Below are positions 24,373 through 34,497 of a DNA stretch of 64,000 nt, one piece after another. This DNA is from LMUY01 sp964235495 (GTDB lineage: Bacteria; Pseudomonadota; Alphaproteobacteria; Acetobacterales; Acetobacteraceae). Location of the stretch: assembly GCA_964235495.1 (NCBI GenBank), contig CAXSAX010000005.1, positions 1 through 64,000 of the forward strand, written 5' to 3'. Positions within the stretch are counted from its first letter, which is position 1, and every line of letters starts with the position of its first letter. Below the pieces are notes generated by a model. It did not search any database, was not told where the DNA came from, and saw nothing but the letters and a program-made list of their open reading frames with translations. The translations under genes were made by a program, and so were the position numbers.

Positions 24373-26127
24373 TCAGACAGCCAAGGTTACGGATGTTTTG
24401 CCCCGTTTGGCGAAGCGGGCGATGAGGTCCGCCACCTCGCCGACCGGCACGGGTTTGCTGAACAGGTAGCCTTGCACGGACGTGCATCCCTCAGCCCGGA
24501 TGCGTGCAAGCTGGTCATTGGTCTCGACGCCTTCGGCGATCGTGGTCATGCCGAGGCTCACGCCGAGGGCGGCGATCGCGCGGATGATCGCGTCCTGCCC
24601 ATGCGCGTCCCCGCCGTTGCGCACGAACGACCGGTCGATCTTGATTTTGTCGAACGGGAAGCTGTGCAGTTGGCTCAAGGACGAGTAGCCGGTGCCGAAA
24701 TCGTCCATCGCCACCTTGACTCCCAGCCTGCGTATCCGGTGCAGCGCCGCAAGCACGGCGGCCTCGTTGCGCAGCAGCACGCTTTCGGTAATCTCGATCT
24801 CCAGCCGCGCGCCCGGCAGGCCGGACTTCGCGAGCGCCCGCGTCACCGTGTCCACCAGCCGGCCCGGGTCCTCGAACTGCATGGGCGACACGTTCACCGC
24901 GACGCGGACGTCGTCCTTCCACTCTGAGGCCTGCATGCAAGCCTCGCCGAGCACCCAATCGCCGATCGGCACGATCAGCCCGATCTCCTCGGCCAAGGAG
25001 ATGAAGTCGGCTGGGGACACCAGCCCGCGCTCCGGATGCCGCCAGCGGACCAGGGCCTCGAATCCTTCGACCGCGTTGCGCTCCAGTTCAATCTGCGGCT
25101 GGTAGTGCAGCTCGAACTCGCGCATCACCAAGGCCCGGCGCAGGTCGATTTCCATCGCCCGCCGGGCCAGCGCGCGCTGGTCCATTGCCGGCTCGAAAAA
25201 GCCGAACGTGCCACGTCCGGCCTTCTTGGCCGCGTACAGCGCCAGGTCCGCGTTGCGGGCAAGCTGGCCGTACTCGGCGCCGTCCTCCGGCGCCACGGCG
25301 ATGCCGATGCTGGCGCCGATGTTCACCTGGTGGCCGTCCACCAGGTAAGGGCGGCCCAGCATGTCCACCGCGCGCTTGGCCAGGCTCGCCAAGCCGTCCG
25401 CGCCGAGCGAGGGCGAGATCATGGCGGCGAACTCGTCGCCGCCCAGCCGGGCCACCAGGTCGCCTTTGCGCAGCACGGAGGACAGCCGCTTGGAGACCAG
25501 CCGCAGCAGCATGTCGCCAACCGGGTGCCCCAGCGTGTCGTTCACGGCCTTGAACCGGTCCAGGTCGATCATCAGCATGGCCAGGCCGGCGCCGTCCCGG
25601 TCCAGGCCGGCGAGGCTGGCGGCCACGCGGTCCTGGAACATGGCGCGGGTGCACAACCCGGTCAGCTTGTCGCGCATCGCTTCCTGGAGGGCCTCCGCCT
25701 CCGCCAGGCGGCGCGCGGTGGTTTCCTCCATCACGACCAGCCACTGGCCAGGACCGATTGCCGACATTTGCAGCGTGAAGGTGCGGCCCTCGCCGGAGAA
25801 GGCAAGGCTTGCCGCATCCGATCCTGCAACGGCTGCCATGCACGCCTCGTGCACCAGGCGCGCGCCGCCCTGCTGCAGCATCGGACTGGCTTGCAGCAGG
25901 CTTTCGACATCCATGGCATTCGCGAGCGCATCCGGGGCAATGCCCAGCATGGCGCTGAGACGATCGTTCCTGGCCAGGATGGCCAACGATGCGTCAAAGC
26001 TGAGCAGCCCCGCACCGAGGCCGTTCAGCACGGCATGGAGGTGGTCCGCGCCGGGTCGGCGGCCTGCCACGGCCGTGGCGCTGCCGCCACCCCGCGTAAG
26101 TTCGTGGACCTTCGAGGATACTGGCAT
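24373..26127 (-). CDS. PAS-GGDEF-EAL protein (c-di-GMP cyclase/phosphodiesterase)
   Basis: 584 residues from ATG 26127 (AAGG upstream); a longer start at 26184 is less likely. Roughly 30-135 is a PAS-like sensor (LHAVLNGLGAGLLSFDASLA), 150-305 a GGDEF domain with intact RLGGDEF and an I-site RKGD five residues before it, and 325-570 an EAL domain with EALVRWRHP, VNVSPMQF, ITESVLL, DDFGTGYSSL and TIAEGVET all intact. Both activities look possible, so the net direction is unknown. It is co-transcribed with a downstream BLUF photoreceptor. No transmembrane segments, so cytoplasmic. Confidence 0.92.
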   Translation of the reverse strand: MPVSSKVHELTRGGGSATAVAGRRPGADHLHAVLNGLGAGLLSFDASLAILARNDRLSAMLGIAPDALANAMDVESLLQASPMLQQGGARLVHEACMAAVAGSDAASLAFSGEGRTFTLQMSAIGPGQWLVVMEETTARRLAEAEALQEAMRDKLTGLCTRAMFQDRVAASLAGLDRDGAGLAMLMIDLDRFKAVNDTLGHPVGDMLLRLVSKRLSSVLRKGDLVARLGGDEFAAMISPSLGADGLASLAKRAVDMLGRPYLVDGHQVNIGASIGIAVAPEDGAEYGQLARNADLALYAAKKAGRGTFGFFEPAMDQRALARRAMEIDLRRALVMREFELHYQPQIELERNAVEGFEALVRWRHPERGLVSPADFISLAEEIGLIVPIGDWVLGEACMQASEWKDDVRVAVNVSPMQFEDPGRLVDTVTRALAKSGLPGARLEIEITESVLLRNEAAVLAALHRIRRLGVKVAMDDFGTGYSSLSQLHSFPFDKIKIDRSFVRNGGDAHGQDAIIRAIAALGVSLGMTTIAEGVETNDQLARIRAEGCTSVQGYLFSKPVPVGEVADLIARFAKRGKTSVTLAV

Positions 26128-26250
26128 CTCATCAACCTTGCAGGGCCGGCGTGGCGAACGGTCCGGCCATCTCGTGCTGTGCACGGCTGAAGCTTGATCC
26201 CGGCACCCCTAACGTCGCGTGAACGGCGATGCCGTTTACCGGAGCCAAGC

Positions 26251-27123
26251 CTATTCGGTGAACGCGCTCGCCGAGTAGCCCTGCGCGAACAGCAGCGCCC
26301 GCAAGTCCGCATGGTCCACCCGGTGCCGCGCCGCGGCGGCCACCACCGGCTTGGCGTGGAACGCCACCCCCATGCCGGCCGCCGCGATCATCGCCAAGTC
26401 GTTGGCGCCGTCCCCCACCGCCAGCGTCGCCGCCAGGCGCAGGCCGCGGGCGGCGGCCAGCTCCTGCAGGGTGGCGAGCTTGGCGTCCCGGTCCAGCACC
26501 GGCTCGCCGACCCGGCCGGTGAGCGCCGCGCCATCGTCCTCCAGGGTGTTGGCGCGATGCACGTCGAAGCCGCACAGCGCCGCCACCCGGCTGCTGAAGA
26601 AGGTGAAACCGCCGGAGACCAGCGCCGCCGTGGCGTTGTGCGCCCGCATGGTGGCGACCAGGGTGCGCGCGCCCGGCGTCAGCCGCACCGCTTCCCAGGT
26701 GCGCTCCAGCGCCTCCAGCCCGACGCCGCGCAGCAGCGCCACCCGCTCGCGCAGCGCGTCCGCGAAGTCCAGCTCGCCGTTCATCGAGCGCCGGGTGAGG
26801 GCGGCCACCGGCGCGCCGAACCCGGCCAGGGCCGCCAGCTCGTCCAGCGTCTCGCCGGTGACGACGGTGCTATCCATGTCCGCCACCAGCAGGCCCTTGC
26901 GGCGGCCCCGGGTGGACACGGCCAGCGCATCCACCGCTTCCCCCTCCAGGGCGGCGCGCGCGGCGGGCAGGTCAGGCGCGCCGGGGCAGGGGATATCGAC
27001 GGCTTCGCCCGGGGAGAGCACGAGGGGGGTGCCGCCGCGCACCGCCTCGCGCACCCGGGCGATGGCGTCGGGCCGCAGCGTGGTGGCGTCGCGGGCGGCG
27101 ACCAGGGTGAGGATATGCGGCAT
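26251..27123 (-). CDS. serB: Phosphoserine phosphatase
   Basis: 290 residues from ATG 27123. An N-terminal regulatory portion (about 1-75) is followed by the HAD phosphatase core: VADMDSTVVTGETLDELA (nucleophile Asp and acid Asp), ALVSGGFTFFSSRVA (motif II Ser), and TLAVGDGANDLAMIAAAGMG (motif III/IV), with KPVVAAAA downstream. It performs the last step of serine synthesis. Divergent from miaA with the two starts only a few tens of bases apart. Confidence 0.95.
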   Translation of the reverse strand: MPHILTLVAARDATTLRPDAIARVREAVRGGTPLVLSPGEAVDIPCPGAPDLPAARAALEGEAVDALAVSTRGRRKGLLVADMDSTVVTGETLDELAALAGFGAPVAALTRRSMNGELDFADALRERVALLRGVGLEALERTWEAVRLTPGARTLVATMRAHNATAALVSGGFTFFSSRVAALCGFDVHRANTLEDDGAALTGRVGEPVLDRDAKLATLQELAAARGLRLAATLAVGDGANDLAMIAAAGMGVAFHAKPVVAAAARHRVDHADLRALLFAQGYSASAFTE

Positions 27124-27150
27124 GATGGCTGCATGGCAGGGGCGGACGGC

Positions 27151-28116
27151 ATGGACAAGCGGCGGGCGCTGATCGTCGCCGGGCCGACGTGCAGCGGCAA
27201 GTCGGCGCTGGCGCTGCACCTGGCCCGGCGGTTCGGCGGCACGGTGATCAACGCCGATTCCATGCAGACGTACCGCGAGCTGCGGGTGCTGACCGCGCGG
27301 CCGACGCCGGAGGAGGAAGCCGCCGCGCCGCACCGGCTGTATGGCGTGCGCCCCGCCGCCGAGCCCGGCAGCGCCGCGTGGTGGCGCGGAGCGGCGCTCG
27401 GCGCCATGGACGCCGCCGCGACGCCGATCCTGTGCGGCGGCACCGGCCTCTACCTCCGCGCGCTGACCGCGGGCCTGGCGGACATCCCCGACCCGGGCGC
27501 CGACGCCCGCTCGGAGGCCCGCCGCTTGTTGGCGGCCGAGGGTGCGGAGGCCTTGCACGCCCGTCTGGCCGCCGCCGATCCGGACACGGCCGCCACCCTG
27601 CGCCCCGGCGACGGGCAGCGGCTCGCCCGGGCCTGGGAGGTATGGCGCGGCACGGGACGGGGCCTGGCCGCCTGGCGGCGCGCCGTCCCGGCGGAACCAG
27701 CCTGGCGCTACCGGGTCATCCTGCTCGACCCGCCGCGCGCCGAGCTGCGCGCCGCCATCGCCGCCCGGTTCGCCGCCATGCTGGAGGGCGGCGCGCTGGC
27801 GGAGGTGGCCGGGCTGCTGTCCCAGCGGCTTGACCCGGCGTTGCCCGCCATGCGCGCGCACGGTGTTCCCGAGTTGGCGGCCCACCTGCAAGGCACCTTG
27901 CCGCTTGCGGAGGCCGCCCGCCTGGCCGTGCTGGCGACGGGGCAGTACACCAAGCGCCAGGCGACCTGGTTCCGCCACCAACCGATGGCAGACCCGAGCG
28001 AAACGCATACGATCAATGCGCAATATAGTTGTTGTACGCAACTTTCGGAAAGTTTCATGGCAGGCATGCAGCGTTTTCTTCAAGGTTCGGTTGACCCTGC
28101 ACCGCAGCAAAGTTAG
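27151..28116 (+). CDS. miaA: tRNA dimethylallyltransferase
   Basis: 321 residues from ATG 27151 (AGGGG eight bases before); an ATG at 27133 has no ribosome site. P-loop AGPTCSGKSALA, NADSMQTYRELRVLTARP, CGGTGLYLRALTAGL and the tRNA-binding QYTKRQATWFRHQ are all present. It adds an isopentenyl group to A37 of UNN-reading tRNAs. After WFRHQ, where most homologues nearly stop, there are 44 more residues encoded by distinctly less GC-rich DNA that runs almost to the ilvB start; that part may be dominated by ilvB regulatory sequence. Confidence 0.94.
   Translation: MDKRRALIVAGPTCSGKSALALHLARRFGGTVINADSMQTYRELRVLTARPTPEEEAAAPHRLYGVRPAAEPGSAAWWRGAALGAMDAAATPILCGGTGLYLRALTAGLADIPDPGADARSEARRLLAAEGAEALHARLAAADPDTAATLRPGDGQRLARAWEVWRGTGRGLAAWRRAVPAEPAWRYRVILLDPPRAELRAAIAARFAAMLEGGALAEVAGLLSQRLDPALPAMRAHGVPELAAHLQGTLPLAEAARLAVLATGQYTKRQATWFRHQPMADPSETHTINAQYSCCTQLSESFMAGMQRFLQGSVDPAPQQS
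28030..28054 (+). promoter_or_regulatory. Palindromes in the miaA tail upstream of ilvB, candidate regulatory site
   Basis: AACTTTC-G-GAAAGTT (28040-28054) is a perfect 7-1-7 palindrome, and directly before it GTTGTACGCAAC (28031-28042) is a 4-4-4 dyad overlapping it by three bases. They lie about 70-95 bases before the ilvB ATG in an A/T-rich island within GC-rich DNA. They could be an operator or a small RNA hairpin controlling ilvBHC. Confidence 0.45.
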
Positions 28117-28125
28117 ATTGCCGCC

Positions 28126-29906
<1,781 letters not shown>

Positions 29907-29907
<1 letters not shown>

Positions 29908-30413
29908 TGGACGCGCCCCTGCAAACGGCGACCATCTCCGTGCTGGTGGAGAACGAGTCCGGCGTGCTGGCGCGCGTGATTGGCCTGTTCAGCGGGCGCG
30001 GCTACAACATCGACAGCCTGACGGTGGCGCCGGTGGAGGACGACCGCGGCCGCAGCCGCATCAACATCGTGACCTCGGGCACGGAGATGATCATCGCGCA
30101 GATCAAGGCGCAGCTGGACCGGCTGGTGCCGGTGTACAAGGTGGCGGACCTGACCAAGGAGGGGCCGCACATCGCGCGGGAGCTGGCGCTGATCAAGGTG
30201 GTGGCGACGGGGGCGGACCGGACGGAGAGCCTCAGCATCGCCAACGCGTTCCGCGCCCGGGTGGTGGACACGACGGTGGGCAGCTTCGTGTTCGAGCTGA
30301 CGGGGGCGACGGAGAAGATCGACGCGTTCGTGGCGCTGATGCGGCCGCTGGGGCTGGCGGAGGTGTCGCGGAGCGGGGTGGCGGCGATCAGCCGGGGGCC
30401 GGGGACGCTGTAG
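29907..30413 (+). CDS. ilvH: Acetolactate synthase, small (regulatory) subunit
   Basis: 168 residues. The N-terminal ACT domain (ISVLVENESGVLARVIGLFSG, GYNIDSLTVAPVED) binds valine for feedback inhibition; the C-terminal half (ELALIKVVATG, FELTGATEKIDAFVALMRPL) is the usual second domain. The one-base overlap with ilvB points to translational coupling and 1:1 production. Confidence 0.96.
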
Positions 30414-30422
30414 TTTTCTTCT

Positions 30423-30524
30423 CCCTCTCCCCTTGCGGGAGAGGGCCGGGGTGAGGGGAGGCCGCGCGGCAGGGTTCACCCGGTCGCCACCCCTCACCCA
30501 ACCCTCTCCCGCAAGGGGAAAGGG
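30423..30524. repeat. Palindromic REP-like doublet between ilvH and ilvC
   Basis: Two near-identical palindromic units face each other. Each has the core CCCTTGCGGGAGAGGG (in one orientation) followed by a GGTGAGGGG block. The left unit (30423-30458) pairs with the right unit (30489-30524) into a long hairpin with a 30-base loop, and each unit can fold on its own. This layout resembles bacterial REP/BIME doublets. It lies inside the ilvBH-ilvC region and could end or stabilise transcripts. Similar CCCTTGCGGGAGAGGG units are, from memory, widespread in Proteobacteria. Confidence 0.75.
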
Positions 30525-30547
30525 CTTTATTGTATTGGAGCAAGACC

Positions 30548-31567
30548 ATGCGCGTTTACTACGACCGAGACGCCGACGTGAGCCTGATCAAGGCCAAGAA
30601 GGTCGCGATCATCGGCTTCGGCAGCCAGGGCCACGCCCACGCCCAGAACCTGCATGATTCCGGCGTCACCAACGTCATCGTCGGCCTGCGGCCCGGCTCC
30701 GCCGGCGTCGCCAAGGCGGAGGCGGCGGGCCTGCCCGTCATGGACCCGGCGGACGCCGCCCGCCAGGCCGACGTCGTCATGATGCTGACCCCGGACGAGA
30801 TTCAGGGCGACCTGTACCGCGAGAAGCTGGCCTCGAACATGAAACCCGGCGCGGCGCTCGCCTTCGCGCACGGCCTCAACGTGCACTTCAACCTGCTCGA
30901 CCCGCGCCCGGACATCGACGTGTTCATGATCGCGCCCAAGGGACCAGGCCACACCGTGCGCTCCGAGTACCAGCGCGGCGGCGGCGTGCCCTGCCTGGTG
31001 GCGGTGGCGCAGGACCCCTCCGGCAACGCGCTGGAGATCGCGCTGTCCTACGCGAGCGCCATCGGCGGCGGGCGGGCCGGCATCATCGAGACCACGTTCA
31101 AGGAGGAGTGCGAGACCGACCTGTTCGGCGAGCAGGCGGTGCTGTGCGGCGGCTTGGTGGAACTCATCAAGGCCGGGTTCGAGACGCTGGTGGAAGCCGG
31201 CTACGCGCCGGAGATGGCGTATTTCGAGTGCCTGCACGAGGTGAAGCTGATCGTGGACCTGATCTACGAGGGCGGCATCGCCAACATGAACTACTCCATC
31301 AGCAACACCGCGGAATACGGCGAGTACGTCACCGGGCCGCGCATCATCACGCCCGAGACCAAGGCCGAGATGAAGCGCGTGCTGACCGACATCCAGTCCG
31401 GCCGCTTCGCGCGGGACTGGATGCTGGAGAACCGGGTCAACCAGTCCAGCTTCAAGGCGACCCGGCGGCGCAACGCCGAGCACCCTATCGAGAAGGTCGG
31501 CGAGGCGCTGCGCGGCATGATGCCGTGGATCAAGCAGAACGCGCTGGTGGACAAGGCGCGCAACTAG
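30548..31567 (+). CDS. ilvC: Ketol-acid reductoisomerase, class I
   Basis: 339 residues from ATG 30548 (GGAG seven bases before); an ATG at 30530 would add six unrelated residues. Rossmann motif VAIIGFGSQGHAHAQNL, LRPGS cofactor-selecting loop, FAHGLNVHF, MIAPKGPGHTVRSEYQRGGGVP, then the knotted C-terminal domain with the Mg sites ETDLFGEQAVLCGG and YFECLHEVKLIVDLIYEGG. It converts acetolactate to dihydroxyisovalerate with NADPH. Separated from ilvH by the REP-like element. Confidence 0.97.
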   Translation: MRVYYDRDADVSLIKAKKVAIIGFGSQGHAHAQNLHDSGVTNVIVGLRPGSAGVAKAEAAGLPVMDPADAARQADVVMMLTPDEIQGDLYREKLASNMKPGAALAFAHGLNVHFNLLDPRPDIDVFMIAPKGPGHTVRSEYQRGGGVPCLVAVAQDPSGNALEIALSYASAIGGGRAGIIETTFKEECETDLFGEQAVLCGGLVELIKAGFETLVEAGYAPEMAYFECLHEVKLIVDLIYEGGIANMNYSISNTAEYGEYVTGPRIITPETKAEMKRVLTDIQSGRFARDWMLENRVNQSSFKATRRRNAEHPIEKVGEALRGMMPWIKQNALVDKARN

Positions 31568-31630
31568 GCCCCGGGTCTCCGGCGGCCAGCCAGCGACGGC
31601 GCCCTGCCCACGCCACCCGAACACAGCCCG

Positions 31631-32650
31631 GTGCCGCCGTTCGCGCGGCGCGCCGGCCCCGTCCTGTGTGCGCTCGCCGTCTGCCTCGCCGTGGTGTGGG
31701 GGCCGCCCCCGGTCCGGCGGGCCGAGGCTTGGCTGCGCTACCGGGTGGCCGGCTCCGTGCCCCCGCCCATCGTCGCCGGGCGGCACGGGCGCTTGTTCCT
31801 GGGCAACCACACGGGGGCGGCGCCAGGCTCGCTCATCGCCGGCCTTTGCGGCGGCATGGGCCCGGCGGCGATCGCCCGCGCCGCCGGGCTGATCCGTCCG
31901 GTGCTGGCCGCCGGGCGCGCGGCGGGGGTGCCGTTCCGCTTCGTCATCGTGCCGACCGCGCCCCGCCTGTATCCGGAGGACCTGCCGGCCGGCCTGCCCT
32001 GCGCCGACCCGGCGGCCGACCGCCTGGCCGCCGCCCTGGACGACCCGGCGGTGATCTACCCGGTGGCCGCCATGCAGGCGATGAAGGCGCGGTTCCTCGT
32101 GCTGCCCCGGCGGCATTTCCACTGGGCCGGGGAGGGGCCGCTGCGGGTAGCGGAGTTCGTCGCCGCCGGCATGGGCCTGCGCCAGGCGCTGACGCTGCCT
32201 CTGCGCCCGGACAACCGCGCCTCCGACCTCGACGAGTTCGACCCCGGCCTGGCGGTGACCGACCCGATCGGCACCGCCGACCTGCATGCCGCCGGGGTGG
32301 CCCAGTGCACCGGCATCCGCTGCGACCCGGCGCTGCCGGAGGCGCTCACCGCCTATGCCCGCCCCGGGCCGGGCCGCCTGCTGCTGATCGCCGACAGCTT
32401 CGGCGAGGAGGTGGCGGGCGACTTCAGCGAGTTCGCCGGCCAGGTCCGGCTGGTCCGCATGAACCCGGCGCTGGGCACGCCGCCGGCCGTGCTGGCGGAC
32501 GCCCTGGCCGGGTTCGACCCGACCGCGGTCATCGTGCTGTACCACGACGCGGGCGCCCTGGCGCTGGACGAGGCCTCGCAAGCCAGCCTTGCGCTTGCGG
32601 CAAGGCTGCTGGCCGATGCCGCCTTGCCACTGCCCGCCTTCGGCCACTAG
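31631..32650 (+). CDS. AlgJ/AlgX-like SGNH-type protein, function unknown (tentative)
   Basis: 339 residues from GTG 31631, with a weak ribosome site. An N-terminal signal or anchor (VLCALAVCLAVVWG) is followed by HGRLFLGNHTG, PFRFVIVPTAP, LVLPRRHFHWAGEGPLRVAEF and LLIADSFGEEVAGDFSEF. The order of FLGN, xHW and DSF blocks resembles AlgJ/AlgX/DHHW polysaccharide O-acetyltransferase domains, where DxHW and the Ser of DSF are catalytic. Here the first acid of DxHW reads His (HFHW). It lies between ilvC and leuA on the same strand but has no obvious link to leucine synthesis. The family assignment is by motif reading only. Confidence 0.5.
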   Translation: MPPFARRAGPVLCALAVCLAVVWGPPPVRRAEAWLRYRVAGSVPPPIVAGRHGRLFLGNHTGAAPGSLIAGLCGGMGPAAIARAAGLIRPVLAAGRAAGVPFRFVIVPTAPRLYPEDLPAGLPCADPAADRLAAALDDPAVIYPVAAMQAMKARFLVLPRRHFHWAGEGPLRVAEFVAAGMGLRQALTLPLRPDNRASDLDEFDPGLAVTDPIGTADLHAAGVAQCTGIRCDPALPEALTAYARPGPGRLLLIADSFGEEVAGDFSEFAGQVRLVRMNPALGTPPAVLADALAGFDPTAVIVLYHDAGALALDEASQASLALAARLLADAALPLPAFGH

Positions 32651-32700
32651 GGTCTGGGCATGTCATGCGGCTCCCTCCGACTCTGCCTGCGACTTCATCG

Positions 32701-32747
32701 CCCCTGAGCGCCTCGCCAGGCCGTCGTGTGCTGGCATCGCTCAGGGG
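32701..32747 (+). promoter_or_regulatory. Stem-loop in the leuA leader region
   Basis: CCCCTGAGCG (32701-32710) and CGCTCAGGGG (32738-32747) form a perfect 10-base stem around a 27-base loop, about 55 bases before the leuA ATG. No T run follows. It may be a terminator for the upstream gene or a control element for leuA. Confidence 0.45.
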
Positions 32748-32802
32748 GACCTGAGATGCCCGCCCACCCCACCCCGCTGATGACCGGTCCAAGGAAGCGC
32801 TC

Positions 32803-34377
32803 ATGACCATCTCCCACCCGCATTTCGGCGACATGGCCGAAGGCCGCGTCGTCCTGTTCGACACCACCTTGCGCGACGGCGAGCAGTCGCCGGGCTTTTC
32901 CATGAACCTGCACGAGAAGCTGCGCATGGCCGAGGCGCTGGCCGAGCTGGGCGTGGACGTGATCGAGGCCGGGTTCCCGATCGCCTCGCCCGGCGATTTC
33001 GAGAGCGTGCAGCTGATCGCCGAGCAGGTGCGCGGCCCCGTGGTCGCCGGGCTGGCCCGCACCGGCCGGGCGGACATCCTGCGCGCGGCGGAGGCGGTGC
33101 GCGGCGCCGAACGCCCGCGCATCCACACCTTCCTGTCCACCAGCCCGCTGCACATGAAGTACAAGCTGCGCATGGAGCCGGACGCGGTGCTGCAGCTGGC
33201 GACGGACAGCGTGGCGCTGGCCCGGCAGCACACGGACGACGTGGAATGGTCCGCCGAGGACGGCAGCCGCACCGAGCCCGACTTCCTGTGCCGCTGCGTG
33301 GAGGCGGCGATCAAGGCGGGCGCCACCACCATCAACATCCCGGACACGGTGGGCTACGCGCTGCCGGAGGACATGCACCGCATCTTCACCATGCTGCGCG
33401 AGCGGGTGCCGGGCGCTGACGGGGTGATCCTATCCACGCACAACCACAACGACCTCGGCCTGGCGGTGGCCAACACCATCGCCGCCCTGCGCGCCGGGGC
33501 GCGCCAGGTGGAGTGCACCGTCAACGGCATCGGCGAGCGGGCGGGCAACGCGGCGCTGGAGGAGATCGTAATGGCGCTGCGCACCCGGCACGACGCGGTG
33601 CCGTACGCCACGGGGGTGCACACGCCCAACATCCTGCGGGTGTCCAAGATGCTGGCCACGATCACCGGGTTTGACGTGCAGCCGAACAAGGCGATCGTGG
33701 GGCGCAACGCCTTCGCGCATGAGAGCGGCATCCACCAGGACGGCGTGCTGAAGAACGCCGCCACCTACGAGATCATGACGCCGGAGAGCGTCGGCTGGAC
33801 CAAGTCGAGCCTGGTGATGGGCAAGCACTCCGGCCGCGCCGCATTCCGCGACAAGCTGCGTGCGCTGGGCTACGGCGAAGTGGGGGAGAACCGGCTGAAC
33901 GAGGCGTTCCGCCGCTTCAAGGATCTCGCCGACCGCAAGAAGGTGGTGTACGACGAGGATTTGGTCGCCCTGGTGGATGACGAGGTGGTGCGTGACCACG
34001 CCCGCCTCCGCTTCGTCTCGCTGGCGGTGCAGGCCGGCTCGCACGGCCCGGCGAAGGCTGAGCTGGAGCTGGAGGTGGACGGCGCAGTGCAGTCGGCCGC
34101 CGCCACGGGGCTCGGCCCGGTGGACGCCACGTTCAACGCGCTGCGGGCGATCTTCCCGCACGAGGGCGCGCTGGTGCTGTTCTCCGTCGGCGCGGTGACG
34201 GAGGGCACGGACGCGCAGGCGCGCACCACCGTTCGCTTGGAGGAGGGCGGCAAGATGGTGGACGGGCAGGGCGCGGACACCGACACCATCGTCTCGGCGG
34301 CGCGCGCCTACGTGCACGCGTTGAACAAGCTGGTGGTGAAGCGGGTGCGGACGGAGCCGGAGCAGCTGGCGGGCTGA
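32803..34377 (+). CDS. leuA: 2-isopropylmalate synthase
   Basis: 524 residues. The catalytic TIM barrel has LFDTTLRDGEQSPGFSMN, the metal-binding HNHNDLGLAVANT, NGIGERAGNAALEE and NAFAHESGIHQDGVLK. The C-terminal leucine-sensing regulatory domain (RLRFVSLAVQAGSHGPAKAE to the end) is full length, so feedback inhibition is expected. First committed step of leucine synthesis, from acetyl-CoA and the ketoisovalerate supplied by the ilv genes just upstream. Start ATG 32803 after AAGGAAGCGCTC. Confidence 0.97.
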   Translation: MTISHPHFGDMAEGRVVLFDTTLRDGEQSPGFSMNLHEKLRMAEALAELGVDVIEAGFPIASPGDFESVQLIAEQVRGPVVAGLARTGRADILRAAEAVRGAERPRIHTFLSTSPLHMKYKLRMEPDAVLQLATDSVALARQHTDDVEWSAEDGSRTEPDFLCRCVEAAIKAGATTINIPDTVGYALPEDMHRIFTMLRERVPGADGVILSTHNHNDLGLAVANTIAALRAGARQVECTVNGIGERAGNAALEEIVMALRTRHDAVPYATGVHTPNILRVSKMLATITGFDVQPNKAIVGRNAFAHESGIHQDGVLKNAATYEIMTPESVGWTKSSLVMGKHSGRAAFRDKLRALGYGEVGENRLNEAFRRFKDLADRKKVVYDEDLVALVDDEVVRDHARLRFVSLAVQAGSHGPAKAELELEVDGAVQSAAATGLGPVDATFNALRAIFPHEGALVLFSVGAVTEGTDAQARTTVRLEEGGKMVDGQGADTDTIVSAARAYVHALNKLVVKRVRTEPEQLAG

Positions 34378-34497
34378 CCAGGCTCTGGCAGCTCGGGCAT
34401 CATCCGCGCGAGAGCGTCCCGGCCCGGCTCGACCGCCACCAGGACCACGCGCGCCTTGCATGTTCGGCGCATTTCGCCCCGGCGTCCTTCAGGAACG

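Noticed and set aside
32665..32754. A 29-residue reading before leuA as a leucine leader peptide
   Set aside because: It has a few dispersed Leu codons but no run of them, and no alternative terminator/antiterminator was evident.
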